64,000 nucleotides of DNA. Source: Agapanthus africanus. Taxonomy: Eukaryota > Streptophyta > Magnoliopsida > Asparagales > Amaryllidaceae. The notes under the pieces were generated by a model. It saw only the letters and a list, made by a program, of their open reading frames with translations. It was not told where the DNA came from and did not search any database. Below are positions 12,041 through 24,578 of this stretch, piece by piece; the first letter of the stretch is position 1, and every line of letters begins with the position of its first letter. Both the position numbers and the translations under genes were made by a program. The stretch spans positions 448,361,096 through 448,425,095 of the forward strand of contig JASDDO010000026.1 of the NCBI GenBank assembly GCA_030015575.1, in the 5' to 3' direction.

Positions 12041-12324
12041 CCCGTCCACTTTTCCTTAATCGTTTTCGTGAGGCACAACCCGCCGATGCTCGTTCGTCAG
12101 ATATTCTTGAGCATACTCTGCTGGGTAAAGATTCGGAGTCCTTGATTTGTGACCAGGGTGTGCTACATTTAGGGAAGCGTTTGTATGTACCTACTACTGA
12201 TGGGTAGAGACGCGAAATCCTAAAGAAAGCACATCAGTCAGCTTTCTGTGTTCATTCAAGTCCACCAATATGTGACGTGGCTTCTGAGATAGTTACGGGT
12301 GGGCAGGGACGAAGAGTGAAGTTT
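12041..12324 (+). pseudogene. Gypsy integrase zinc-binding region, decayed
   Basis: Continuation of the gypsy pol of 3422-4197. The translation reads RPLFLNRFREAQ, then EVLHLGKRLYVP-like sequence (seen as GVLHLGKRLYVP), a stop at 12205-12207, RREILKKAHQSAFCVHS and, after a shift, SYGWAGTKSEV. This is the segment before and within the integrase HHCC zinc domain of Ty3/gypsy elements. It is cut at 12324 by the insertion of element A. The rest of this gypsy element is not seen to the right of A. Confidence 0.82.
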
Positions 12325-14546
12325 TGTTAGTTGTATGTATGCCCTAGAGGCCAGTATTGTACAGATGATGTATATTATATTGGATGCTTAGACATATATA
12401 GAGAAGACTTTCTTGCTCGATATGATAGTATGCTATCCGGTTGCTCTTTATCTTAACATGCATACTTGTCTCTTGATACTGTCTTATAGTTACATGTTGG
12501 TAAAGCCCTTAGGATGTGTACTTGGCTACCTGGACTATGATGCAGATCATACTAGTGGGGACAGTGTAGTCCATAAGTACATCCTTTAATGTTCCTAGTC
12601 GTGGGTGTATCGAGATAGGGCATCGATATACCAGTGTAGACTAGCGTATACGCTTCTCGACCCATGAGATGGGCGATGGATGATCCAATATCCATTGGTG
12701 TTTGACATCAGAGATGGTATACGGGTGCTCAGTGGAGACTGGGTACACTGGACGGACTCGCCGAGAACTCCCAGATGGTATTATACCTCACGTCAGATGG
12801 CAGTTCTCTGGTGACACTTGTGCAGGTTAGTCTGTAGACCCGAGATCGTCATAGAGTCTTGTGTGATTCCCACCGTGCTTTGATTTCCACCTTACCACGT
12901 CCATGAGGGCGTGCAAAACGGTGGTTTTTGGGTACAGTCCCGAGTCACATGGAGGCAATAAGCGATAGGAGGGGTTTCGTCTCTCCCGGTATTGGGGGTT
13001 GATGTTGCGCTGTGCTCGATTGGCCATAACAGGGAAGTCCCTGGCCAGGGCTGAGTTAGAGATTTACTGGTAAGTGTTACCAGTAGTTTCTCGACCCGTT
13101 ATGAGCCTCACATCAGCACGACTTATCGGTTATTGGGGTCTGACGTTTACCACCCCTAGACTTGATATGCGACATATCAGACGAGGAGACCGGACTGTAC
13201 GGGAAGTGTTACCGGCAGGCTTTTATAGGAGTTTGAGCGGGCTTGCTTGGTGATCTTCTGATTGCTCAATACCCGGGTGGCCGTTACATCCAGCTAGTAC
13301 CGCTGACGGCTTGTGGGTGCTTGATGCGATCATCACCTACTGCCGGCGTATTGACGAGTCTTTAGAGTCCTACAAAGAGGTTTTACTGGCTCAGGCAAAA
13401 CGAAATAGGAGCACGTATGCGATATGTGCGGGATCGAGAATAATGCGTGTATGTGATACAGTATTCTATTCTCGCGACTTTTTGTATCGGTCGGTTATAT
13501 ATGATATAGCCGGGTTATCGAATCAAGTGTTGATTCGATAAGTCGATACAATGGATGTTAGTCGGTTATATGAGATATGACCAGATTATTAGGTCAAGTG
13601 TTGATTTAATAATTTAGTGTATAATTGTATATTATTTATACTAGTTTACATTAAGTGACACTTGTTCACTTAAGGATTTTTCTCACATGTGCACAACTTT
13701 AATATATATGTGATATATATTAAAATGTGTTTTCTTTTTGTATCATGGTTGATGATACATCATACATGGGTGTGCAAGACATACACTATTCTATTTTAAA
13801 TGGTTGTTAATAATTATATAAGGTAATTACAAATTAGTGGAGCTTTTGTCACGAGCATGAAGCTTGTAGAAGCTTGTAGAAGCTTGTGGATGCTTTGACA
13901 AAGTCCACTTACTTTGTTTTACGTTTAGATTTTTATTAACCTAACCATTTTGGATTAGCCATGGTAATGTCTATACATGAGTTAGTATATGATACTCACT
14001 CACCATGGTTAGCTCACTCACTTGATCATTATCTTTTTCTCTTCATTTCTTCATCTTCTTCCTTGAGCTAAAAAGCTCTCTAGGGTTTGATCCAAAGTGA
14101 GAAACATTGTGAGAAAATAAATTCTAAAGTGAACCCACTTCATATTTCTCCATCCTTTACTAGACTTGCACTTTAGTTTAGGGTGTTTGCTTCACTAATT
14201 CTCTAGTTAGTGAAGTAGAAGCTTGAGTTGGCATCCTCTCGACGTAGATCATTTTCGGCCTCGAAGACTTCAAGCAAGGACGCTCCTTTAGCTTCGTGAA
14301 GCCATGCAAGAGTCCGGGAGAACCACGATCACAGCGAAGGGACTTCAACAAGGAGCTAATGAAGTGAAGGACCGATCTACAAAGGTTGTATTTCGTATTC
14401 ACTTAGTAGTAATTGTTATCTACTAGCATGTGAAACCCAAATTATCTAGCAAAGATCTTGTTTAGGGTTGTTAGGCAGGACTAAAATTTTAATCGGGCAT
14501 GGTTGATACTTTCTTAACCCTTGTTAGAGTGCCTAGTAAATCTACA
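12325..14546 (+). repeat. 5' LTR of copia element A
   Basis: 2222 bp, starting TGTTAGTTGTATG and ending AAATCTACA. It carries strong inverted repeats with a three-base GTG centre: 8-bp arms at 13066-13084, perfect 12-bp arms at 13515-13541, and a weaker pair at 13586-13613. The arrangement is shared with the other LTRs of this family. Confidence 0.92.
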
Positions 14547-14547
14547 G

Positions 14548-14559
14548 TGGTATCAGAGT
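14548..14559 (+). other. Primer-binding site of A, tRNA-iMet type
   Basis: TGGTATCAGAGT, one base after the LTR. It matches the complement of the initiator tRNA-Met 3' end at 11 of 12 positions. Confidence 0.85.
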
Positions 14560-17210
14560 CTAGCTAGAGCATTAGACGACGTGTATACGAAGTTAAAACT
14601 CCGAACGAACCCTGTAACGCCATAATGAACCACTCTTTGGACTTTTTTCAAAAACTGTGTTTTTTCTGAATTAAAAATACCTAAAAAATTCAGCAGGTAA
14701 TTGTAAACATTACTGTAGAAAACGAGCTCCCAATCTGTACGGACTGCCGCGGAACCACGGCCATACCTCGCTTGGGCCGCGGATCCGCGGCCTTACTGTA
14801 GCAATGGGCTTTTGTTTTGTTACAGTAATATTTACTTCTATTAGGGTATCTTTCTGGGTATTTTTAAACTGACTCAAGTGTTGAGTGTTCTGGGGTTTAT
14901 TTTGTAAACGTTGATTCGATCGGAAAATTTAATTTCGTTATGTTTTCCGGATATTTAGAAACAGTTAAAATGTTCGAACGGATATCATTAATTCATTTTT
15001 TCCCGGCACGAAAAACATTCAGGTGTTGAATTTTTCTTGAGTTTAAATCTTTCGGAAAAACGTGCATGTAACGCGATGGACTCTCTAGAAGAACACAAAC
15101 CTTAACTCAATTATGTGACCATCTTGAACTGCCTCTAAACCTTAGGGTTTGGGGTAGTACGACGTGCCACATGTGAGGCGTTGGCTTGACCCTTCTACGG
15201 CTGGACCGTTGCTACTGTGACGTATTCTGGAATTTTTGAACTCCGCTCAAGTGTTGAACTATTAAGGAAATCTTGGGTATTTGATTATTCGATCGGAAAG
15301 TTTAATACTGTCTATTTATCTGGAATATGATACAATATGTAGAATTCATATAGTTAGGCATGAAATGCGAAGTATGTGATATTTCGGATTTACAATGTCT
15401 AAAGAGATTGTGGAATCCAAATGTTATAGTTTTACACTTTCTTTTCTGCGACCGTAAGTGTAATATGATATCGCCGGTTTCGTTGCTATATGTCAATGAC
15501 AATTGGGATACGCATATTTACTTACGTTGATGACATGTGATGTTATGTGTTGCTGGATAGGCTATATTGGATCGCCGCGTTCTGAATAGCTGGGGTTTTT
15601 TATGTGAGATGAGGGTTTTTTATTTTCATTCATGTAAAATTAAATGTATGTAATATTCTTTTATTGGGGCACTTCCGGGATGATGTTGATGTCACCATTT
15701 GTATATTATTTACTTTTCCGCACTAGGATAGACCCAAGGAGGAGAGCACAATTAAACGGGTTCTAGAGTCCAGTAGGAGACCAACTCGAGGAGTCGAGTC
15801 CGGGTCTCCTAACTCTAGAATTCGAAGGGTTGATTGCCGCTCTCGTAGGGGTCTAGGGGTGTAAGTTTGGCTATTCATCGCGACCATAGAATCCGTGTTT
15901 TATAGAGGCTCAAAATAAAACACGGATGTCCTTGTATATCCAATGTTTCATATGTTTCTTCTTCTACGATATCTGTGATGTGATCATTTGATATGTTATG
16001 ATAGATACTGTATATAGTATATATGATATATTATATAGACGTTACTTATGTTTTACACCTGCGCTAGCCCTGCCCCGCTCTGCCGTTAGTTACCTAACCT
16101 AACGGTGCACGAGGGGACATCGAGGTGAATGCGGATGGCATAAGTGTACGTCATATTTATCTGTGATGTTTAGGTGACTTAAATGATGGGACTTCATTAA
16201 TATGATTAATGAAAGAAAAGAAACCTAAAAGATGTTGTAGAATCAAATTTTCAAAAAGGGTAGCTACAGATTTTTGCTTTGCATAGCGATATATATAATA
16301 TTCCTGCACCTTATTCGATGAGGAAAGAGCCGAGATCCCTTCACCGGGAGTGACCTCTTTAGTAAAACTGGCAGATGCTACAACTCTCGGTTTGTCTTTT
16401 GATTGCTTTTGGAGTTTTGCTTTGCATAGTGATATATATAATATGTCCTGCACCTTATTCGACGAGAAAAGAGCCGAGATCCCTTCACCGAGAGTGACCT
16501 CTTTAGCAAAACTAATGAAAGCCTCAAAAAACACTCTATTTAAAAAAAAAACACTTGATTCTACGACGATATCAAGTTCATTACGCTCATGGTTTTCTGA
16601 AAAACCTTCGTAGCCCTCCGTCAATTCAGATAAGTAATATTTAGTATTCGTGCTGCAGTAGTTTGGCATGCGTCAAGGCGTAGTGTACAGTAGCTGATTA
16701 TTACTTATCTGTAGCATGAGATGCGATTGGATTAGGGTATTCGTACGGCGTTGTTTGGCATGCGTCAAGGGTCGTACGGGTGGGTTTAATTCAATCACGA
16801 ATTATACAGGTTGAACTTGACTAGCGGACTATGGGTTGTTTGGCATGCGTCAAGGTCATAGCACGCTAGGGGTAAAACTATTATCGGGAATTTCAAGTGC
16901 TGAAATTTGCAATAAGATTGCATACCTTCTATGAGATAGTTGGATCCCGATACCCACTGCGAGTATTTGTTACTCCTGGGAGAGATTTACACAGGACAAT
17001 TAGCCGATCAAGTAGGTGTCTAGAAAGGTGTCAACGGGGTTACGCCTCTGGGAAAACGAGGTTTACTTTAATTAGGTCCGTGCGAAAGCATGGGGAACCT
17101 CCCTCAAAGTACCGACACTGGCCTGGCTGAAAGATTGGCGAAATTGTAGGGTGTAATTAATCCAGGCTAGTCTTTCATTTTAGGGTTTGAAGGAAGATTT
17201 GATAAAAACA
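14560..17210 (+). other. Structured non-coding leader of A
   Basis: In order: paired CCGCGG palindromes (about 14745-14792), a conserved block (about 14990-15326), a stem-loop at 15761-15820, a tandem block of about 150 bp (16277-16520), three stem-loops with the core GTTTGGCATGCGTCAAGG at 16661, 16753 and 16838, a GAGTA/TACTC hairpin near 16960, and a hairpin with GAAA loop at 17078-17093. No gene. The 170-codon minus frame at 16157-16669 is only a shadow of the tandem block. Confidence 0.75.
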
Positions 17211-17937
17211 TGTTAGTTATATGTATGCCCTAGAGGCCATTACTATACACAGGATGTATATTGTAGTGGATGCTTAGACATATATAGGGAGGACTTTCTT
17301 GCTCGACATGATAGTATGCTATCTGGTTGCTCTTTACCTTAACGTGTACACTGATTGTCTCTCTGTTACATGTTGGTAAAGCCCTTAGGATGTGTACTTG
17401 ACTACCTGGACTATGATGCGGATCATACTAGTGGGGACATGGTAGTCCATAAGTACATCTTTCAAGGTCCCTAGTCGTGGGTGTATCGAGACAGGGCATC
17501 GATATACCAGAGTAGACTAGCGTATACCTTCTCGACCCATACAGATGGGCGATGGATGATCACATATCCATTGGTGTTTGACATCAGAGATGATATACGG
17601 GTGCTCGGTGGAGACTGGGTATACTGGACGGACTCGCCGAGAACTCCCAGATGGTATTATACCTTACGTCAGATGGCAGTTCTCTGGTGACACCGGTACA
17701 GGTTAGTCTGTAGACCCGAGATCGTCATAGAGCCTTGTGTGATTCCCACTATGCTTTGATTTCCACCTTACCACGTCCAAGAGGGCGTGCAAAACGGTGG
17801 TTTTTGGGTACAGTCCCGAATCACATGGAGGCAATGAGCGATAGGAGGGGATTCGTCTCTCCCGGTATAGGGAGTTGATGTTGCACTGTGTTCGATTGGC
17901 TATAACCGGAAATCCCTTGCCAGGGTTGCTGAGATTT
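17211..17937 (+). repeat. Second LTR of A, truncated
   Basis: The first 727 bp of a family LTR, closely matching 62127-62850. It stops within ...GCTGAGATTT, where it joins Tekay LTR sequence. The shared ATTT at 17934-17937 is microhomology at the junction. Confidence 0.88.
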
Positions 17938-18237
17938 GTTCTGGGTCCCTTTAGATGTAAATTAGACCTTCCATATATGCAGAATTGACCAATTTGGCTT
18001 AGGGTAAAATCTGAGGCTATTTCCATGAGTTGATGCATTGTTTTACGACTTCATTTTGACTTGATTTTGGTATTTGGTATTGTGTTTCCGTCATGTGGTG
18101 TTTGTACGTCAACGACCAGGGTTAATTGTTGTGTTTTACACGCGAAGCTATAGGTTTTGACCTATGAGCGAAACATGTGCCGTTTTGGGTTTTTCCGCCT
18201 TGATTTTAATACGCATTGCGATTGTTTATTATTGTAG

Positions 18238-18302
18238 GTACCTTCGCGTGGACCCCGAGGCGACGGAGCATGGCGTCATCGATTTCGGCAAGCGAAGACC
18301 AG
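18238..18302 (+). other. Exon-like 65-nt cassette in the Tekay LTR
   Basis: A GC-rich 65-nt stretch preceded by a T-rich tract ending ATTGTAG and followed by CCAG|GTAAGT, a perfect plant 5' splice-site consensus. It lies in a 61-codon frame (18164-18349) also open in the 3' LTR at 49709-49894, where the acceptor reads TTG and the donor GTGAGT. It could be a spliced LTR segment or a chance resemblance. Confidence 0.35.
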
Positions 18303-19409
18303 GTAAGTGGATCTATATCTACGGGGGAAGTCGGGTGGATGGCGTATAGCACCCCCGCAAACTTTTAGTGGAAACCCATTATAGAATATGGTTAAGGAAA
18401 CCTAGATTAGGAAACTAGGGTTAGAATGAGATAGCTATAAAACCATATTAGGAACTAGGGGATAGTTAGAAGTGATATGTTACTACCATCACAGGATGAT
18501 GTTTAGCGATATTGCCGTTTAGCGTACTGTAGGACTAGATAGTCAATGTATATGCGTCATCCGAACCATACCTTTTTCTAAAACAAAGAGTCTTGTGTAT
18601 CTTTTTAATATATACCTTGAGGGATGTTAGGATTTTCAAATGATATCTTTTCCTTAAAAAGACCGTAACCCCTATTTTCAAAACTTCGATTCACTTCTTT
18701 AAAAATTTGATTGTATGGTTCCGGTGTGTTTGTTAGATTAGATGCTTATACTTAGTAGTGATAGAATGTTTATGTAAATTCGATTTGATGTGAGATATTA
18801 ATGTGATGAAGGAATATAAGATGGATATGATGATATGATCTGATGATATGTTGGTATACGGAAGCGAGTCGATCGAGATGATTTATACCCTGCCGGTCCC
18901 CTGATATGAGATCATTATGGATGTGACCTGGGACATAGGTATATATATATATATAATGTTGTGTATCATGGATGATAGGTCGTATGTGATATTAGGCCGT
19001 ACCCTCATTTTTCTTATAGGACGATAGGATCCCTATTAGCTTAATGCCGCGGAACGATGATTTTCCGTACGTGATGAGTTGACTTGATGATTGATCCTCA
19101 CCCTTGACTAGAGATTGTCGTACGATGGATTATACTGTATGTGATGTTGTTTTGGCTGGATGCCGATTGATAGATTCGCCGACTCGATCATGTTGGATAC
19201 GTATACCCGTCAGCATTTGCATATGTTTTACCTTATGCTGCCTTCACGTTATTCGCATTGCATCTCTTATAAATGTGATAGTACACCTGCACCATTATCG
19301 ATGATGCGTATGTTACACGTACACAGATTGTAGGCTCACACTTCATCATCGATAATTGCCATGTCACAACACAGTAGGATTGCTGCATCATGATATGACT
19401 CTTCGCATA

Positions 19410-19875
19410 ACATGCTTACATATACATTGCTATATCCATACTTGCGCACATATACATTGTATATTCATATTGGTGCACATATACATTGATACATCTATAA
19501 TTGCGGATATATACATTTGTATATCCATATTGGTGCACATATACATTGATACATCCATACTTGCGCGCATACACATTGTATATTCATATTGGTGCACATA
19601 TACATTGATACATCTATACTTGCGGATATACACATTTGTATATCCATATTGGTGCACATATACATTGATGCATTCAAACTTGCGCACATACACATTGTAT
19701 ATTCATATTGGTGCACATATACATTGATACATCTATACTTGTGGATATACACATTTGTATTTCCATATTGGTGCACATATAAACTGATACATCCATACTT
19801 AAGCACATACACATTGTATATTCATATTGGCACACATATACATTGATACATCTATACTTGCGGATATACACATTT
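19410..19875 (+). repeat. Minisatellite, alternating 60/59-bp units, part 1
   Basis: Tandem units, each with ATATTGGTGCACATATACAT and TACTTGCG. Two unit types alternate: a 60-bp type with GGATATACACATTTG and a 59-bp type with GCACATACACATTG, giving a 119-bp dimer. Because one unit is a multiple of three, long frames stay open on both strands; these are not genes. Confidence 0.92.
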
Positions 19876-22092
19876 TGTAGGGTTCCTAGGCACACTAATG
19901 AAGTCTCACAAGGCATCAACCATGCCAATTTCAAATTTTACAAGTGCCGAGAAACCCTAATACGGATCGTTAACTAGAATTTTAGGCGACAAATGAAACT
20001 AGTTAACAACTTAACTACAAGAATGGAAATACAACCTTTGTAGATCCGGTTCTCCACCTCCATAGCTCCGCAATGAAGTCTCCTCGCTGTCCAAATCGAA
20101 TCCCGGGCTCTAGCGTCGGCTTCATCGGAAAAATGGGCGGGCTAGGTCGTCGACTTCGATGCCGAAGATGATCTACGTCGAGGCTTCACTAGATCAAGCT
20201 CCCACTTCACCAAGTCATGAAACTTGTGAAGAAAACACCCTATACTACTTGGCAAGAGGTAGAGGATGAAGAAATAGGAGGTGGGTTCACCTTAGAATTG
20301 GATTTCTCACTCATTTGCTCAAGTTGCCATTGATGGAGCAAGGTTTCTTCATGAAGAAGAAGAAGAGGAAGAAGATGATAAGTGTTATGATAAGTATTTT
20401 TCAAAAAGAAAATAAAATGAATACTTATCATAATCCAACCATGGTCATGTGTAGAGAATAAACTAGGGTTAGGTCAATGGTTAGGGTTAAGTATGAAGAC
20501 AAAAATGGTGACTTAGTCAAAGCTTCATGAAGCTTCAACATGCATCCAAAGAAAGCCACCATTTTTCTTTTCTTTTGCCAAAAAGAAATAAATAAATAAA
20601 TGAATAAATAGATATGAAAAACAAAACCCTAACCATTTAAATAACCATGGTTTAATCTTTACACAAACTCAAGTAAGCATGTATCATCAAACATGATACA
20701 ATCAAGTGCACAAAAGTATATCACATATACAACTTGTGAACTTCAAGTGAGAAAATCCATTTAAAGTGAAACAATACTAGTTAATGCAAAGTAATATATC
20801 AAATATATAATTATGCATTAAATCATTAAATCAACACTTGATTCAACGATCCGGTCATATCGTATATAACCGACTAATATCCAATGTATCGACTTATCGA
20901 ATCAATACTTGATTCGATGACTAGGTTATATCGCATACAACCATTCGATACATTCATCGCGAGAATGAAATGCGGTATCAAATACACGCATTATTCTCGG
21001 TCCCGTACATATCTCATATGCGCTCCTATTTCGTTTCGCTTGAGCCAGGAAACCTCTGTGTAGGACTCTAAAGACTCGTCAATACGCCGGCAGCAGGTGA
21101 TGATCATATCAAACACCCACAAGCTGCAAGCGGTCTGCTAAACGTAACGGCCACCCGGGTATTGAGCGATCAGAAGATCGACGAGCAAGCCCGCTCATAC
21201 TCCTGTGAATCCAACCAGTACCACTTACCGTACAGTCCGGTCTGATCGTCTGATATGTCGCATATCTCGCCTAGGGGTGGTAGACGTCAGACCCCAATAG
21301 CCCGATAAGTCGTGTCGATATGAGGTCTATAACAGTTCGAGAAACTACTGGTAACACTTACCAGTAAATCTCAATAACCCTGGCCAGGGATTTCCGGTTA
21401 TAGCCAATCGAACACAGCGCAACATCAACTCCCTATACCGGGAGAGACGAATCCCCTTCTATCGCTCATTGCCTCCATGTGATTCGGGACTGTACCCAAA
21501 AACCACCGTTTTGCACGCCTTCTTGGACGTGGTAAGGTGGAAATCAAAGCACAGTGGGAACCACACAAGACTCTATGACGATCTCGAGTCAACAGACTGC
21601 TATGTACCAGTGTCACCAGAGAACTGCCATCTGACATAAGGTATAATACCATCTGGGAGTTCTCGGCGAGTCCGTCCAGTGTACCCAGTCTCTAATGAGC
21701 ACCCGTATATCATCTCTGATGTCAAACACCAATGGATATGGGATCATCCATCGCCCATCTGTATGGGTCGAGAAGGTACACGCTAGTCTACTCTGGTATA
21801 TCGATGCCCCGTCTCGATACACCCACGACTAGGGACCTTGAAGGATGTACTTATGGACTACTATGTCCCCACTAGTATGATCCGCATCATAGTCCAGGTA
21901 GTCAAGTACACATCCTAAGGGCTTTACCAACATGTAACAGAGAGACAATCAGTGTACACGTTAAGGTAAAGAGCAACCAGATAGCATACTATCATGTCGA
22001 GCAAGAAAGTCCTCCCTATATATATCCCAGCATCCACTACAATGTACATCCAATGTACAGTAATGGCCTCTAGGGCATACATATAACTAACA
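19876..22092 (-). repeat. 3' LTR of B
   Basis: 2217 bp. On the minus strand it runs from TGTTAGTTATATG to GGAACCCTACA. Frames at 21425-21822 are conserved in the other family LTRs only because the LTRs are conserved. Confidence 0.95.
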
Positions 22093-22104
22093 ATCTCCCA
22101 CTTG
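22093..22104 (-). other. Polypurine tract of B
   Basis: Minus strand CAAGTGGGAGAT, directly before the 3' LTR and identical to the tract of element C at 41181-41192. Confidence 0.85.
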
Positions 22105-22336
22105 CACTAGGGCCATCTGATAGCAGTGGTTGTAATATTTCATACTCAACCATCCCATAAAAGTCTCTCTCTGGGAATAGGCCTTTGTGAGTGGATCCGC
22201 CGTGTTGTTCTCTGAGTCTACTCTCCTAACCTCGATCACCCTGGAGATCAACCATCTCCATGATCAGGTGATACTGCCTTAGAATATGTCTGGATCACTG
22301 ATGGGACGGACGTTCCTTGGCATAAGCCACAACTCC
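22105..22336 (-). pseudogene. RNase H C-terminus of B pol
   Basis: Minus-strand sequence collinear with 40964-41180 of element C, covering the end of RNase H with the NTADPL-like segment (seen as NNTADPL) before the stop. It contains the 5-bp duplication ACTCC at 22332-22336 of the nested solo LTR. Frameshifts are present. Confidence 0.8.
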
Positions 22337-24573
22337 TCTAAGTGCACGGCGGCGCCCCGGCCGTCAATCCGACGGCCAAACGCGGAAGCGGTGATAAACT
22401 TTAATTTTCTTGAACTGGCAAACCGCCGCGCACTAATACCCGGATCGAACCACTAACTAGTCCTAGCTAACTATAAGATGGGAAAGAGATATACCGACGA
22501 TCCAAGTCCTCCGGTCTTCTCATCATCGTCCCGATCTCCTGCGGAATGTCCCGTCTCCTCCTCGTCGCCGGAAGTGCACCACATCGCCTACTTCTTTTAC
22601 GGGCTCCCACCTCAATGCCGAGGCAACTCGGGCATGAAGCCGGCTACTCGACGTGCCCAAGATATACTGTAGAATATGTAGTCCTCGAGTCTCACTTTGG
22701 GGTTGTGGAATTGCCATTTGGTGGAGGGATGAACTATGGAGTTTGGAGATGGAACTTGTGGATATTTGGGAGCATGAAATGAACCAAATACCCACCTTCA
22801 AAATTTTGGACAGCCCCTAATGAGGAGTGGCCGGCCATGCTTGTGTGGGGATGGGAATGAGGGGAGAGAGTGATAGAATGAGAGAGCCACACAACTCAAG
22901 AGAGTGAAAACAAGAGAATAATGCAAGTGAGAGGCTATCATCAAAAGAAATGATCACAAGCCTAAACTAACACTCCACCACAACCATCACCTCACCAAGT
23001 CAAGCAATGATGGAAAAGAAAGAGTCAAAGGATGGGCTCCATCATGAAACCATCATGATACAAATATAAGCAAAGAACCCCCTCCACAAAACACTTATTT
23101 GCAACAATGCAAATAAGCCCTCCTCCACCAAACTTCGGCCAATGAACGAGACAAAGGAAATCGGCCGAAACGAAAAGCAAACTGGCAACTCCAGAAAACT
23201 GGTCCCGTAATAAATTACAGGAAAACCCCGATACTGTGCATACACACCCGCATCTGTATTTCGACCGAAATACAAATGCAATGAGACAAAATCTACATTG
23301 TACTATACTAGGATCCGGCTTATACCAAAGCCGGCTAGTAAAATCCGTTCGATCCTGATCCATGCAATACCGCACGTATCTGATCGAACCCTGCCATATA
23401 TCCATACGGCCTATAGTACAAACTGTTCTATCCTGATCCGTGCAATACCGCACGTATCTGATCGGACCCTGCCATATCTCCATACGGCCTCTACAACCTT
23501 TCGCCCGAAAGCTGAGTAACAGAATGTGGGGGACTCTAAAGACTCGTCAACACCTTGGTTGTGGATTTAACCACTAGCACGTTAGAGGTATAAGCCAATA
23601 CATAACGGGCTACCAGGTATTGACCAAAAGGGACGTCTGTGAGCGAACTCAGCCTGACTCCCTACTGAGCCTGTCAGTGACAATATCCGTACAGTCCGGT
23701 CCGTTCGTCTATGAGCATCTCATGGCGGGCCTAGGGGGTTGGTAAAAGTCAGACCCCCAAAAGCGGTACAAGTCGTGTCGGAGTGTAGCCCAGAACACCC
23801 TGAGATACTACTGGAATACCTACCAGTAAATCTCCTTGCCTCGGCCGAGGGCTTCGTGTAATGGCACTCCTAGACACAGCATGACCTCACCCCCAATACC
23901 GGGAGAGACGAACCCCTGAAGATACGCTCACTGCCTCCATGTGGCTCGGGACTGTACCCAACTAAAACCTGTTTGCACGACTCCTTTGAACCGTGGTAGG
24001 GTAGTAATCAAAGTACAGTGGGAACTCACACGAGACAAATGACGATCCCCAGGTCGATGAACTAACCTGCACATATGTCACCAGGGAACTGCCATCTGAC
24101 GTCTGGTATATGACCAACTAGCATGTTCCCGGCGAGTCCTGTCCGGTGTACTCATAACCCAATGAGCACCTGTATACATCTTAGGTGATCCAACTGACAC
24201 CAGTGGCTTGTGAGACCGGCCACCGCCCCTCGTCGGGGTCTCGACTGTATACACTAGTCTACTATGGAGAATCGATGCCCTGTCTCGAAACTCTCACGAC
24301 TAGGGACCTTTTAAAGATATGTTTATAGACCCCCAGCTCCCACTTATATGATCGCCCTCATACTGCTGGTGGTCAAGCAAGAATCCTAGGGGCTCTATCA
24401 ACGTGTAATAGCGACGTGTCAGGTCACTTAAAACAGTACACGATGATAAAGGTAAACCAGATAGCATACTATCATCTCGAGTAAGACTGTCCTACCGGGA
24501 TAGGTCCTCCATCAATCATTGCAATCACGTACCTATGACCTAATAATTGACTCTGAGGGCACTATCTCCAACA
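22337..24573 (-). mobile_element. Solo LTR nested in the RNase H region of B
   Basis: 2237 bp. On the minus strand it begins TGTTGGAGATAGTGCCC and ends CACTTAGA, the last CA apparently mutated. The flanking duplication is ACTCC (22332-22336 and 24574-24578), which fixes both ends. It is the same subfamily as the split LTR at the left window edge. The GC-rich end and inner frames (22478-22801, 23025-23519) resemble no gene. No internal region is left. Confidence 0.85.
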
Positions 24574-24578
24574 ACTCC

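Larger units (their letters stand above)
12325..17937 (+). mobile_element. Copia element A: LTR, leader, truncated LTR, no coding region
   Basis: It has a 5' LTR 12325-14546, a PBS 14548-14559, a 2.65-kb leader to 17210, then directly a second LTR from 17211 that breaks off at 17937. The leader is collinear with the leaders of B, C and D and stops at GATAAAAACA, the point where C continues with 3.4 kb of pol sequence. The PPT found in B and C is missing. Either a deletion removed coding region and PPT together, or the second LTR is an independent insertion; the truncated right end prevents a TSD test. It is inserted in the gypsy integrase region. Confidence 0.8.
17938..19875 (+). repeat. Tekay-like 5' LTR, piece 1
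   Basis: Matches 49482 onward in the 3' LTR almost base for base. It includes an exon-like cassette at 18238-18302, a short TA repeat near 18943, and the start of the minisatellite. It ends with CATTT (19871-19875), the target duplication of element B. Confidence 0.9.

Noticed and set aside
16157-16669. 170-codon minus-strand frame in the leader of A
   Set aside because: Internal protein repeats reflect the tandem leader block; the frame is not open in B, C or D.
21425-21822. Frames conserved across many LTRs (for example those starting MYRDRAS or MVLYL)
   Set aside because: They appear wherever the LTR does, on either strand, with stops and shifts in several copies; the conservation is that of the LTR.
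23025-23519. Overlapping frames inside the solo LTR, one of 152 codons with repeated motifs
   Set aside because: They come from a short direct repeat inside the LTR (about 23340-23480) and the frame is not kept in the related LTR at the left edge.
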